Below are positions 50,308 through 58,343 of a stretch of 64,000 nucleotides of DNA, in pieces. The notes under the pieces were generated by a model, which worked only from the letters and a program-made list of their open reading frames with translations, did not search any database and was not told the origin of the DNA. How positions within the stretch are numbered: the first letter of the stretch is position 1; each line of letters begins with the position of its first letter. Made by a program: the position numbers and the translations under genes. Origin of the DNA: Curtobacterium sp. MCPF17_002 (GTDB lineage Bacteria; Actinomycetota; Actinomycetes; Actinomycetales; Microbacteriaceae). Location of the stretch: the NCBI RefSeq assembly GCF_003234115.2, contig NZ_CP126251.1, positions 2,294,001 through 2,358,000 on the forward strand. The letters run 5' to 3'.

Positions 50308-50351
50308 CGGCCTGGAGGCGCGTGGCGGCGCCGCCACGCGCCTCCAGGCCG
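50308..50351. terminator. Perfect 44-base palindrome (family A)
   Basis: 22-bp arms without loop or mismatch, centred at 50329/50330; outer CGGCCTGGAGGCGCGTGGCG on the left. It starts three bases after the NUDIX stop and is the probable terminator. Next to a family B cluster. Confidence 0.85.
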
Positions 50352-50480
50352 GTGCGTGCGCATGGCGCGACGTCCCACGCGTCGATCACCCGGCGGTTCG
50401 TCGTCGCATGCGCGCGCACCGGATGCACGCGCATTGTGCGACATCCCACGCGTCGATCGACTCGTGGGATGTCGCGGACG
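50352..50480. repeat. Family B palindrome cluster
   Basis: Two units. The second is a 38-base palindrome (50438-50475) with one mismatched pair: GCGACATCCCACG, then GTCGATCGAC in the centre, then CGTGGGATGTCGC. The first (core GTCGATCAC at 50381) is degenerate. Flanks carry GTGCGTGCGCATG, GCATGCGCGCGCA and GATGCACGCGCAT. It lies between the NUDIX gene and the 3' end of the amidohydrolase gene. Confidence 0.8.
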
Positions 50481-50510
50481 AGGCGGAGCCGGCTCGCGCG
50501 CTCGCCCGCG

Positions 50511-51731
50511 TCACTCCCAGGGGCGCTGCGCCAGCTCCTCGGGGTCGAAGACCCGCCCGCCCGCGACCACGAGCGACCGCGGCACCCGGCGGACCAGAGC
50601 GTCCATCGGGTTCTCGGCGTCGAGCAGCACCACGTCGGCGCGGGCCCCCGTGACGAGGTCGTGCTCCTCGTCGGTGACGAACCGGGCGCCGTCACGGGTC
50701 GCGAGCTGCACCACGCGGGTGAGGTCCTCGTCGCGGACGACCCCGCCGGCCCGCGCGAACTGCCACGCGATGCCGAGCAGGTCGCCGTCGCCGTAGGGGC
50801 TCCACAGGTCGCGGATGCCGTCCGTGCCGAAGCCGAACCGGACCCCGGCCGCGTCGAACTCGTGCAGGGGCAGCTGCTTCATCCGGACCGGGGCGACGGT
50901 CGTCATGGTGACGCCGAGCCCGGCCATCCGCGCGAGCAGGTCGCGGCGCCGGACGGGGTCGACGTCGACGATCGCGAAGCCGTGGGCGATGTTCACCTTC
51001 CCCGGTGCGATGCCGAGGCGCTCCACGCGGTCGAGGACGAGGTCGAACGAGAACGCGCCGAGCTCGGCGGGCTCGTGCAGGTGGAGGTCGATGCCGCAGC
51101 CGGTGTCAGCGGCGATGTCGAACAGGCCGTCGAGCTGCCCGACCGGGTCGCGGTCGATGAGGGACGGGTCGAGGCCGCCGATGTGGTCCGCTCCGGCGAG
51201 CGCCGCCCGTCGGAGGAGGTCGAGCACACCGGGCCGGCGGAGCACCCCGTCCTGTGGGAACGCGACGATCGACAGCTCGATGGCGTCGTCGAGCGCGGCG
51301 CCAGCGGCCCGGACGGCCTCGATGCCCCGGAGTCCGACGCCGAGGTCGACGTCGACGTGCGTGCGGACCCGGGTGGTCCCGGTCCGCAACGACTCGCGGA
51401 GGACCCGGGTCGCGACGGCCTCGCTCGGGATGCCGAGCGCATCGCGCCGGGCGCGCTCGTGGGCGATGCGCCCCTCGGTGCCGCCCTCGCCGCCGTGGGA
51501 CTCCCACGGGTGTCCCCACCAGCTCTTGTCGACGTGGGCGTGGGTGTTCACGAGACCGGGGAGCGCGAGGCGCCCGCGCCCCTCGACGACGATCGCGCCA
51601 CCAGCGCCCGCCCCCGCCGCGGTCACCGCGACGATCCGCGAGCCTGCGACGACGATGTCGGCCGGGTCCCCTCCCCACGGTCGCACGTCGCGGATGAGCA
51701 GGGTCGCTTCGTCGTCCACCATGCTCCCCAT
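50511..51731 (-). CDS. Amidohydrolase, cytosine-deaminase-like
   Basis: 406 residues. Metal-dependent TIM-barrel hydrolase of the cytosine deaminase/isocytosine deaminase branch: NTHAHVDKSWW (H-x-H), RTHVDVDLGVG, DLHLHEPAEL (His/Glu), NIAHGFAI and FGTDGIRDLWSPYGDGD with the catalytic Asp. These enzymes deaminate pyrimidines or triazines or open cyclic amides. Start is ATG 51731; ATG 51722 is nearly as likely. TACGAT on the minus strand lies 16 bases upstream. It diverges from the sulfhydrylase-like gene with 96 bases between starts. Confidence 0.8.
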   Translation of the reverse strand: MGSMVDDEATLLIRDVRPWGGDPADIVVAGSRIVAVTAAGAGAGGAIVVEGRGRLALPGLVNTHAHVDKSWWGHPWESHGGEGGTEGRIAHERARRDALGIPSEAVATRVLRESLRTGTTRVRTHVDVDLGVGLRGIEAVRAAGAALDDAIELSIVAFPQDGVLRRPGVLDLLRRAALAGADHIGGLDPSLIDRDPVGQLDGLFDIAADTGCGIDLHLHEPAELGAFSFDLVLDRVERLGIAPGKVNIAHGFAIVDVDPVRRRDLLARMAGLGVTMTTVAPVRMKQLPLHEFDAAGVRFGFGTDGIRDLWSPYGDGDLLGIAWQFARAGGVVRDEDLTRVVQLATRDGARFVTDEEHDLVTGARADVVLLDAENPMDALVRRVPRSLVVAGGRVFDPEELAQRPWE

Positions 51732-51827
51732 GCTGTCAGACGGCCGGATCGTAACCGGACGCCGTAATCAGGAGCCGCCGGAGGAAGCCTGCGAGAGTAC
51801 CGGAACGACGACGGCAGGAGGTGTCCC

Positions 51828-53231
51828 ATGGCGGACGACGAGCACGGTTTCGCGACCGAACAGGTGCACGGCGGGTTCGAGCCCGACGCGGGCCACGGTG
51901 CGAGGGTCCCGGCGATCCACATGTCCTCGGGCTTCCTGTTCGAGGACTTCGACCAGGCACGGGACCGCTTCGCCGGCACGGACGACGGCTACACCTACAC
52001 CCGGCTCGGCAACCCGACGAACGCGGACGTCGAGCGCCGTGTCGCGCTGCTCGAGCGGGGCGTCGAGTCGATCCTCGTGGGCAGCGGCCAGGCGGCGGCG
52101 ACCATCGCGTTCCTCGGCATCCTGCAGGCGGGCGACCACGTCGTCAGCGCGCGGAGCATCTACGAGGGGACGCGGGGGCTGCTCGTGCAGAACCTCGGCC
52201 GACTCGGCATCGAGGTCGACTTCGTCGGGGACCAGCGCGACCTCGACGAGTGGGCACGGCTCGTCCGTCCGAACACGAAGGCGTTCTTCGCCGAGACGAT
52301 CCCGAACCCGAAGAACGACGTCCTCGACATCACCGGCGTCGCGGACACCGCGCACCGTGCGGGGGTCCCGCTCATCGTCGACAACACCCTGGCGACGCCG
52401 TACCTCGTCCGTCCGGTCGAGCACGGCGCGGACATCGTCGTGCACTCCGCCTCGAAGTTCCTCTCCGGGCACGGTGCGGGGCTCGGCGGCGTGGTCGTCG
52501 ACGGTGGCACGTTCGACTGGTCCGCCTCCCCCGAGCGCTGGGCGCACCTCACCAGCCCCGAGCGGTCGCTCGGCGGGCAGAGCTACGTCGAGCGCTACGG
52601 CAACCGTGCGTACATCGTGTTCGCACGGGACGTCGTCGCCTCGCGCATCGGCCCCACCCCGTCGCCGTTCAACGCGTTCCTGCTCCGCCAGGGCATCGAG
52701 ACGCTCAGCCTGCGGGTGGAACGCCACAGCGCGAACGCGCTGGCCATCGCGGAATGGCTGGACCAGCAGCCGGAGGTGACGAGCGTCGACCACGCGGGTC
52801 TCGCCTCCAGTCCGTACCACGACCTCGCCCAGCGCTACCTGCCGCGTGGTGCCGGTTCCGTCTTCGCGTTCACGCTCGCGGGCGGCGAAGCCGCCGCGCG
52901 GACGTTCATCGACACCGTCCAGCTGTTCAGCCGGATGACCCACCTGGGCGACGTCCGGTCGCTCATCCTGCACCCCGCCACGACGACGCACGCCGGCCGC
53001 ACCCCCGAGGAGCGCGCCGAGCAGGGCATCGGCGACGGTCTCATCCGGCTGTCCGTCGGCATCGAGGACGTCGCGGACCTGATCCGCGACCTCGAGCGTG
53101 GTCTCGCTGCGGTGCGCGGTCGCGGTCGTGCTGATGGTGTGGGCCTGGAGGCACGGGTCGACCCCGCCACGGACCTCGCGTCCCTGACGCACGCCGTCCC
53201 GCAGGACCACGTCATCGCCGAGGAGCTCTGA
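51828..53231 (+). CDS. Second O-acetylhomoserine sulfhydrylase-like PLP enzyme
   Basis: 467 residues. Same PLP family as metY in this window: GSGQAAATIAFL, NPTNADVERRVALLERG, PLP Lys in HSASKFLSGHGAG and IGDGLIRLSVGIED near the end. It differs by FVGDQRDLDEWARLV and by a C-terminal extension of about 35 residues (VGLEARVDPATDLASLTHAV) whose first part is encoded by a family A arm (53143-53155). The start ATG follows AGGAGG, the strongest ribosome site nearby. The flavin monooxygenase starts two bases after its stop. Likely makes homocysteine or methionine from a released thiol or sulfide; specificity unproven. Confidence 0.82.
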   Translation: MADDEHGFATEQVHGGFEPDAGHGARVPAIHMSSGFLFEDFDQARDRFAGTDDGYTYTRLGNPTNADVERRVALLERGVESILVGSGQAAATIAFLGILQAGDHVVSARSIYEGTRGLLVQNLGRLGIEVDFVGDQRDLDEWARLVRPNTKAFFAETIPNPKNDVLDITGVADTAHRAGVPLIVDNTLATPYLVRPVEHGADIVVHSASKFLSGHGAGLGGVVVDGGTFDWSASPERWAHLTSPERSLGGQSYVERYGNRAYIVFARDVVASRIGPTPSPFNAFLLRQGIETLSLRVERHSANALAIAEWLDQQPEVTSVDHAGLASSPYHDLAQRYLPRGAGSVFAFTLAGGEAAARTFIDTVQLFSRMTHLGDVRSLILHPATTTHAGRTPEERAEQGIGDGLIRLSVGIEDVADLIRDLERGLAAVRGRGRADGVGLEARVDPATDLASLTHAVPQDHVIAEEL

Positions 53232-53233
53232 CG

Positions 53234-54541
53234 ATGGCGGAACTGCAGCACTTCGGGTACTTCTTCTCGCGCGGCTTCGGCCCGCAGGCGTGGGGCCGAG
53301 CGGACTGGGACTGGGGACACGACTGGACGAAGCCCGACCTGTACCAGCAGTCCGTCCGGGCCCTCGAGCAGGCCGGCATGGACCTGGTGATCGCCGAGGA
53401 CGCGATCTCGCTCGGCAACCCGTCCACCCTCGACCTGCGGATCCGGCAGGCGTACGGCGGGCCGAAGCACGACCCGCTGCTCCTCGCGCCGTACCTGTTC
53501 GCCGCGACGTCGCACATCGGCATCGCCCCGACGGTGAACGCCGGCGTCACGCCGCCGTACCTCGCCGCTCGGCAGTTCGCCACGCTGGCGCACCTGTCGT
53601 CGGAGCGTCTCGGGATCAACGTCGTCACCGACGTCGGCAGCGCCCGGCACGCCGGACTCCCGGCGCTCCCCCACGACCAGGCGTACGACCGTGCCGAGGA
53701 GTGGATCACCCTGCTCCGCCGCCTCTGGCACTCGTGGGGGTCCGACGGGTACGTCGGTTCGCGTGACGACTGGCACTTCGCCGACGGGTCGCACCTCGAC
53801 GCGTTCCACCACCAGGGCGAGTACTTCACCGCCGACGGGCCCCTCAACGCCCTGCCGCTCGACTCCGACCCGATCGTGGTCTCCCCCGGCGGGTCCGGCC
53901 GCGGGCTCGGGTTCGCGGGGACGCACTCGGACGTGCAGCTCGCGCTGGCGCCCCTGTCCGCCGCCGCGGTCGCGGACTACCGCCGCCGGGTGCTCGACGC
54001 TGCCGCCGAGGCCGGCCGTTCCGCCGAGGACCTGCGGATCCTGTTCGTCCTGAAGCCCGAGATCGTCACGTCCACAGCGGAAGCCGAGCGGGTCGTGGAG
54101 GCCTCACGGCACCCGTCGGACGACGACCTCCGCACCGCGGCGATCGCGTGGTCGAGCGACTCCGAGACGGACCTGCTCGCGCTCGACCTGGACGCGCCGA
54201 TCCCGGACGGCACCTTCGGGGACCACGTCTCCGCCGGCACCGTCCGCGGTCTCGTCGGTGACACGCCGCGCGCGCCGCTCCGTGAGCTCCTCACCCGGAA
54301 GGCACGGAAGGGACGGGTGTCCGCGCGCGAGGGCTTCGTCGGCACCGCCGACGAGTTCGCCGACTTCATCGAGGAGCTCGGCGCCGACGCGGACAACGAC
54401 GGCATCATCTTCTCCGGCGACCTGCACCCGGCGCAGGTGTACCGGATGTTCGGGGACCTCGTACCGGTGCTCCGGCGCCGTGGACTCCTCCGTCGGGAGT
54501 ACGGCGCCGGAGGCATCCGGGCGAACCTGTTCGACTTCTAG
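53234..54541 (+). CDS. Flavin-dependent monooxygenase, LLM class (NtaA/SnaA/DszA type)
   Basis: 435 residues. TIM-barrel luciferase-like FMN enzyme of the long-chain class: AEDAISLGNPSTLDLRI, APTVNAGVTPPYLAARQFAT, HLSSERLGINVVTD, SGGSGRGLGF-type text read SPGGSGRGLGFAG, and FADFIEELGADADNDG near the end. Such enzymes need reduced FMN from a separate reductase (none nearby) and cleave C-S, C-N or sulfonate compounds. GAGGAGC before ATG lies in the 3' end of the previous gene, so the two are translationally coupled. Together they suggest use of an organosulfur compound (inference). Confidence 0.85.
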   Translation: MAELQHFGYFFSRGFGPQAWGRADWDWGHDWTKPDLYQQSVRALEQAGMDLVIAEDAISLGNPSTLDLRIRQAYGGPKHDPLLLAPYLFAATSHIGIAPTVNAGVTPPYLAARQFATLAHLSSERLGINVVTDVGSARHAGLPALPHDQAYDRAEEWITLLRRLWHSWGSDGYVGSRDDWHFADGSHLDAFHHQGEYFTADGPLNALPLDSDPIVVSPGGSGRGLGFAGTHSDVQLALAPLSAAAVADYRRRVLDAAAEAGRSAEDLRILFVLKPEIVTSTAEAERVVEASRHPSDDDLRTAAIAWSSDSETDLLALDLDAPIPDGTFGDHVSAGTVRGLVGDTPRAPLRELLTRKARKGRVSAREGFVGTADEFADFIEELGADADNDGIIFSGDLHPAQVYRMFGDLVPVLRRRGLLRREYGAGGIRANLFDF

Positions 54542-56202
54542 TGGTGCACGGGCTCCACGATGCCGGACTCCTCGACGTCACGGACGTCCTCGGCGGTGCG
54601 GAGGATCTCCTCGCGGTCGGAAGCGGAGTTGATCGCCCAGTAGTAGATGACCAGTGAGAACACGGCCACCACGACGATGTCGATCCACAGCGGGAACACC
54701 GGGTGCGTCAGCGGACCGAAGTCGCTGAGGAACACGATGAGGCCCATGCCGATCAGGTAGGGCAGCAGCCACTGGGCCGCCTTCCAGTCCCACCGCGGCC
54801 GGACGCTCGTCTTCCCGCGGAACACGTTGTTGAGGACGATCACGACGGCGCCGATGAGGATCGCGACGCCGAGCTTCCAGTCGGTGTCCCACCCGGTCCA
54901 GAGGATGATGAGGTTCGCGACGATGAACGCGATCGGCGACAGGGCGCTCGCGGCGGGCATCCGGTACGGGCGCTCGATCTCGGGGATGCGCTTCCGGAAC
55001 GCACCGAGGGCGAGCGGTGCCCCCGCGTACATGAGGACCGACGCACTCGTGATGAGGCTGACGAGTCCCTGCCACGACGGGAACGGCGCGAAGCACGCGC
55101 AGCCCACGACGAACGCCGTGATGAGGCCGACCCACGGGACGCCCTGCTTCGTCGTCCACTCGAACGCCTTCGGGAAGTACCCGTTCCGGCTGAGGCCGTA
55201 CGAGATGCGCGAGGTCGCCGTCACGTAGATGAGGCCGGTGCCGGCCGGCGAGATGATCGCGTCGATGAAGATGATCACCGCGAGCCAGGTGATGCCTGCG
55301 GCCATCGCGATGTCAGCGAACGGACCGGTGTACTTCGTGAAGTCCGCCGTCGCCCACGAGCCCTGGATCGCGTCCGAGCGCAGCACGCCGAGGAAGACGA
55401 CCTGCAGGAGCAGGTAGATCACGAGGCCGATGAGCACCGAGCCGATGACCGCGCGCGGGATGTCGCGCTTCGGGTTCTTCGCCTCGCCCGCGAGCTGGTC
55501 CGCCTGCTCGAAGCCGAGGAACGCGAAGATGATGCCCGACGTCGACACGGCGGCGAGGATGCCCTTCGCGCCCTCGGGCATGAAGCCGTCCGCAGCGGTG
55601 AAGTTCGAGCCGTGGAAGCCGCTGAACGCCAGCACGATGATGACGAGCAGGGGGATGGCGACCTTCCACCAGGTCGCCGCCGAGTTCGTGTTCGCGAGGA
55701 TCTTGACGCTCAGCAGGTTGATGACCGTGACGACGGCCATCAGCAGGACGGCGACCGCGATGCCGGACCCGGTGAGGAGCTGCTGCGTCTCACCGTCGAC
55801 CGTCGTGGTGTGCAGCCACGGGTGCGCGAACTGCCAGTGCTGCGCGTACTTGATCATCGCCTCGACCTCGATCGGGGCGACGGTGACCGACTGCAGCCAC
55901 GAGAACCAGCCGAACGAGGCCCCGGCGATGCCACCGAAGGCGATGTGGGGGAACCGCGCCGTTCCGCCCGCGATCGGGAACATGCCGCCGAGCTCGGCGT
56001 GCACGAGTGCGAGGACGAGGATCGCCACGCCACCGATGAGCCACGAGATGATCGCGGCGGGTCCGGCGGTCTTCAGCGCCTCTTGCGAGCCGAAGAGCCA
56101 GCCGGAACCGATGATCGACCCCGTCGAGGCCCAGATGAGTCCGATGAAGCCGACGTTGCGCTTCAGGCCGGAGTCCGGCAGCGCCTGTGTCGTTGTAGCC
56201 AC
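54538..56202 (-). CDS. APC superfamily amino-acid permease
   Basis: 554 residues, about 12 hydrophobic segments plus a hydrophilic C-tail of about 40 residues (SASDREEILRTAEDVRDVEES). The N-terminal block NVGFIGLIWASTGSIIGSGW contains the unwound-helix glycine motif that binds the substrate alpha-amino and carboxyl groups; FLGFEQADQLAGEAKNPKRD is the other APC hallmark. The large extracytoplasmic loop near 120-150 contains QHWQFAHPWLH. GTG 56202 follows CAGGAGCAACA. Its stop (TAG) shares the CTAG bases 54538-54541 with the stop of the converging monooxygenase. Amino acid unknown. Confidence 0.88.
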   Translation of the reverse strand: MATTTQALPDSGLKRNVGFIGLIWASTGSIIGSGWLFGSQEALKTAGPAAIISWLIGGVAILVLALVHAELGGMFPIAGGTARFPHIAFGGIAGASFGWFSWLQSVTVAPIEVEAMIKYAQHWQFAHPWLHTTTVDGETQQLLTGSGIAVAVLLMAVVTVINLLSVKILANTNSAATWWKVAIPLLVIIVLAFSGFHGSNFTAADGFMPEGAKGILAAVSTSGIIFAFLGFEQADQLAGEAKNPKRDIPRAVIGSVLIGLVIYLLLQVVFLGVLRSDAIQGSWATADFTKYTGPFADIAMAAGITWLAVIIFIDAIISPAGTGLIYVTATSRISYGLSRNGYFPKAFEWTTKQGVPWVGLITAFVVGCACFAPFPSWQGLVSLITSASVLMYAGAPLALGAFRKRIPEIERPYRMPAASALSPIAFIVANLIILWTGWDTDWKLGVAILIGAVVIVLNNVFRGKTSVRPRWDWKAAQWLLPYLIGMGLIVFLSDFGPLTHPVFPLWIDIVVVAVFSLVIYYWAINSASDREEILRTAEDVRDVEESGIVEPVHH

Positions 56203-56218
56203 TGTTGCTCCTGTCGAG

Positions 56219-56251
56219 TGAGCGCGGCCCCGCGAACGGGGGCCGCGCTCA
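56219..56251. terminator. 13-bp hairpin upstream of the permease, end of the Lys-tail gene
   Basis: 56219-56231 pairs with 56239-56251 around GCGAACG. On the minus strand it lies about 80 bases after the stop of the Lys-tail gene and 17 bases before the permease start, so it may end one transcript or be part of the other's leader. Confidence 0.55.
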
Positions 56252-56283
56252 TCGACTCTGGCACTGTGACAGCAACTTGGCCG

Positions 56284-56309
56284 GATTGTTTAACACAATG
56301 GAAACAATC
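56284..56309. promoter_or_regulatory. Operator-like inverted repeat before the permease
   Basis: GATTGTTT (56284-56291) and AAACAATC (56302-56309) are perfect complements, 10 bases apart, in an AT-rich island that must contain the permease promoter. A repressor or activator site is likely; the regulator is not encoded nearby. Confidence 0.5.
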
Positions 56310-56329
56310 GTGCTGTACAAGCACTCAGA

Positions 56330-57097
56330 TTACTTCTTGGATTTCTTGCCCTTCTTGGCGTCGTCCTTCTTCGACGACTTCTTGTGCTTCTTCTTCTTGC
56401 CGTCGTCCTGCTTCTTCTTGCCGTCGTCGTGCTTCTTGGACTTCTTCTTCTTCTCGCTCGGGTCCTCGGGGGCATCGTCCGAGTCGTCGGGCAACGAGAG
56501 CCCGTCGACGGGTTCGACCACGACGGCACTGCCCGTGTCCGCGAGCACGTCGACCGCCTGCTCCTCGACGACCGGCACGAGCGCGTCCTCGACCCGCTCC
56601 ACGACGAGCTCAGCACCGTCCTCGGCGAGCCGCAGCAGCGCCTGGGCCGCACGGAGCCGGGTGGAGGACTTGCGGGCGAGCACGTCGGCGCGGGCTCCCT
56701 CGAGGAAGGCCCGGAGCGAGCGTTCGACGACGGAACGACCCCGAGGCGCCGAACGGTCGAGCCGATCGAGCTCCCCGGCGATCCCGGAGACGTCGTCCTC
56801 GACGTGCTCGTGCCGGACCGACTCGACGAGCGCGGCGACCGCTGCGCCGGCACGCTCGACGGCGGCACTCCGCTGGTCGAGCACGACGAGCATCTCGAAC
56901 GTCGAGCCGTACGACACCGTCTCGAGGCGGACGGGCTCGGCGCCGCGCCCGCGGACGACCAACCGGGCGTCCGGCGTGGGCAACCAGGCGATCACCGCGG
57001 CGACCGTGGCGACGGACCCCACGATCCGCTCGTACTCGGCGAGCCCCACTCGCTCCTGCTCTCGCAGCCGGACACGGATCGCGATCTCCTGCACCAC
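56330..57097 (-). CDS. Unknown protein with a lysine-rich C-terminal tail
   Basis: 255 residues, no recognised family. Residues 1-210 are mixed alpha/beta with many Val, Arg and Glu (EIAIRVRLREQERVGLAEYE, VRGRGAEPVRLETVSYGSTF, RLRAAQALLRLAEDGAELVV). The tail from about 212 is low-complexity: Asp/Glu/Ser linker, then about 40 residues that are mostly Lys with Asp and Gly (KKKHKKSSKKDDAKKGKKSK). Such tails bind nucleic acid or ribosomes in other proteins. GTG 57097 is chosen since GAGAGG lies seven bases upstream; a longer frame overlaps the tmRNA terminator. AT-content of the tail is far above its surroundings. It follows tmRNA on the same strand. Confidence 0.6.
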   Translation of the reverse strand: MVQEIAIRVRLREQERVGLAEYERIVGSVATVAAVIAWLPTPDARLVVRGRGAEPVRLETVSYGSTFEMLVVLDQRSAAVERAGAAVAALVESVRHEHVEDDVSGIAGELDRLDRSAPRGRSVVERSLRAFLEGARADVLARKSSTRLRAAQALLRLAEDGAELVVERVEDALVPVVEEQAVDVLADTGSAVVVEPVDGLSLPDDSDDAPEDPSEKKKKSKKHDDGKKKQDDGKKKKHKKSSKKDDAKKGKKSKK

Positions 57098-57180
57098 GTG
57101 CGGACCTCTCGTTTCGCCGATCGACACGAGCGTCTTCCCGCGCCGCTTCGGATCGTAGTCCTCGGAGGTGGCACGACAGA

Positions 57181-57221
57181 GAACGCCCCGCCTTCGTCCT
57201 GGAGACGACGACGGGGCGTTC
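57181..57221 (-). terminator. Terminator of tmRNA
   Basis: GAACGCCCCG (57181-57190) and its complement (57212-57221), with an inner TCGTC/GACGA stem. It lies 30 bases past the CCA end of the tmRNA on the minus strand. Confidence 0.65.
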
Positions 57222-57250
57222 AGCGTGACAGCGGCTCGACGACCGACGAA

Positions 57251-57628
57251 TGGTGGAGATGGGGGGAATCGAACCCCCGTCCATCGCTGCAATTCGACGT
57301 CTTCTACGGGCGTATCCGGATAGTTCGTTCTGCTCGGCCCCGTCCTTTGCTACCGGCTTCTAGGACGACGGGCCCAGTCTCAGTGCAAGTCCCGCACGGC
57401 CCTGAGGCGCAACCGTGCAGCAAGTCCTCTGGATGACGCCGGAACTCAGGTTAGAAGACGATCACCTGGCCGACGGACTTCATGTGCTGGGCTGCTTACG
57501 CAGCGAGAGCGAAGTCAGTGCGCTTGGAATTGGCACTTGTTGTTTTCCACGGATCGTTGACGAGATGACCGTGGGTCCTCGGCCCGCTTCCCGTCGGCAC
57601 ACAGGCGATGTCGAAACCGATCATCCCC
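57251..57628 (-). ncRNA. ssrA: Transfer-messenger RNA
   Basis: 378 nucleotides. It rescues stalled ribosomes and tags the nascent peptide for degradation. The 3' end reads GGTTCGATTCCCCCCATCTCCACCA in two parts (T-loop GGTTCGATTCC, then acceptor and encoded CCA at 57251). The 5' end GGGGATGA at 57628 pairs with the acceptor end (GGGGATG with CATCTCC, one G-U pair), followed by CGGTTTCGAC, a tmRNA constant. The tag frame lies at 57534-57496: resume codon GCC, then NSKRTDFALAA and TAA, ending in LAA as required. smpB lies 102 bases upstream on the same strand. Confidence 0.95.
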
Positions 57629-57674
57629 ATGCGGGCCGGACGTGCGAGCCGCTGTCACGCTGTTGAGTTGCAAA

Positions 57675-57690
57675 TGCTCCGATCGGAGCA
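57675..57690. terminator. 16-base palindrome after smpB
   Basis: TGCTCCGATCGGAGCA is perfect and is followed on the minus strand by TTTGC. It lies 40 bases after the smpB stop and 47 bases before the tmRNA 5' end; either a weak terminator of smpB or part of the tmRNA promoter region. Confidence 0.45.
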
Positions 57691-57729
57691 GTCCCTTAGT
57701 CTAGCTGACGGAGGCTGCTGACGCCACCG

Positions 57730-58206
57730 TCACTCGCCGACGCGGTTCCGGGTGCGCATGGCCCGCTCGGCCTCGCGCTTGTCGGTCTTCTCGCGGAGGG
57801 CCTGACGCTTGTCGAACTCCCGCTTGCCCTTCGCCACGGCGATCTCGACCTTGGCGCGGCCGTCGTGGAAGTAGATCTGCAGCGGCACGAGCGTGTACCC
57901 GCCCTGCGCCGTCTTGTGCGAGATCTTCACGATCTGCTGCTTGTGGAGGAGCAGCTTCCGCTTCCGCCGCGGCGCGTGGTTGTTCCACGTGCCCTCGGTG
58001 TACTCGGGGATGTGCACGGCGTCGAGCCAGGCTTCGCCGCCGTCGATGAAGGCGTACCCGTCGATGAGCGACGCACGCCCCTCACGGAGGGACTTCACCT
58101 CGGTGCCGGACAGGACCATGCCGGCCTCGTACGTGTCCTCGATGAGGTAGTCGTGACGCGCACGACGGTTCGTCGCCACGATCTTCTCGCCGCGTTCCTT
58201 CGCCAT
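57730..58206 (-). CDS. smpB: SsrA-binding protein SmpB
   Basis: 158 residues, standard length. Binds the tRNA-like part of tmRNA and brings it to stalled ribosomes. Conserved blocks: [68 protein letters not shown], and the C-terminal helix [23 protein letters not shown] 58206 with GGAGA upstream. It lies between ftsX (a terminator hairpin separates them) and tmRNA, a common actinobacterial order. Confidence 0.95.
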   Translation of the reverse strand: MAKERGEKIVATNRRARHDYLIEDTYEAGMVLSGTEVKSLREGRASLIDGYAFIDGGEAWLDAVHIPEYTEGTWNNHAPRRKRKLLLHKQQIVKISHKTAQGGYTLVPLQIYFHDGRAKVEIAVAKGKREFDKRQALREKTDKREAERAMRTRNRVGE

Positions 58207-58276
58207 GCGTGTCTCCTCTCGATGCCCGGTGCTGCTCGTCCCGGCCGTGCTGCGCAGCCCTACAGAGTACCCAACA

Positions 58277-58317
58277 CTCGACCCGCGGCGCACCTTCCCG
58301 GCGCGCCGCGGGTCGAG
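58277..58317. terminator. Hairpin after ftsX
   Basis: 15-bp perfect arms CTCGACCCGCGGCGC (58277-58291) and complement (58303-58317), 11-base loop. It lies 27 bases past the ftsX stop on the minus strand. Confidence 0.75.
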
Positions 58318-58343
58318 AGCCTGCCGGGGCCCGGCGGCCGGGG

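Noticed and set aside
49505..50490. Short open frames through the family B clusters, all with ACxR- and RSTRG-like text
   Set aside because: The shared peptide text comes from the DNA repeat; no ribosome site or domain supports translation.
57251..57330. A tRNA gene suggested by a T-loop and CCA
   Set aside because: No anticodon arm follows; the 5' partner lies 370 bases away, so it is the tRNA-like end of tmRNA.
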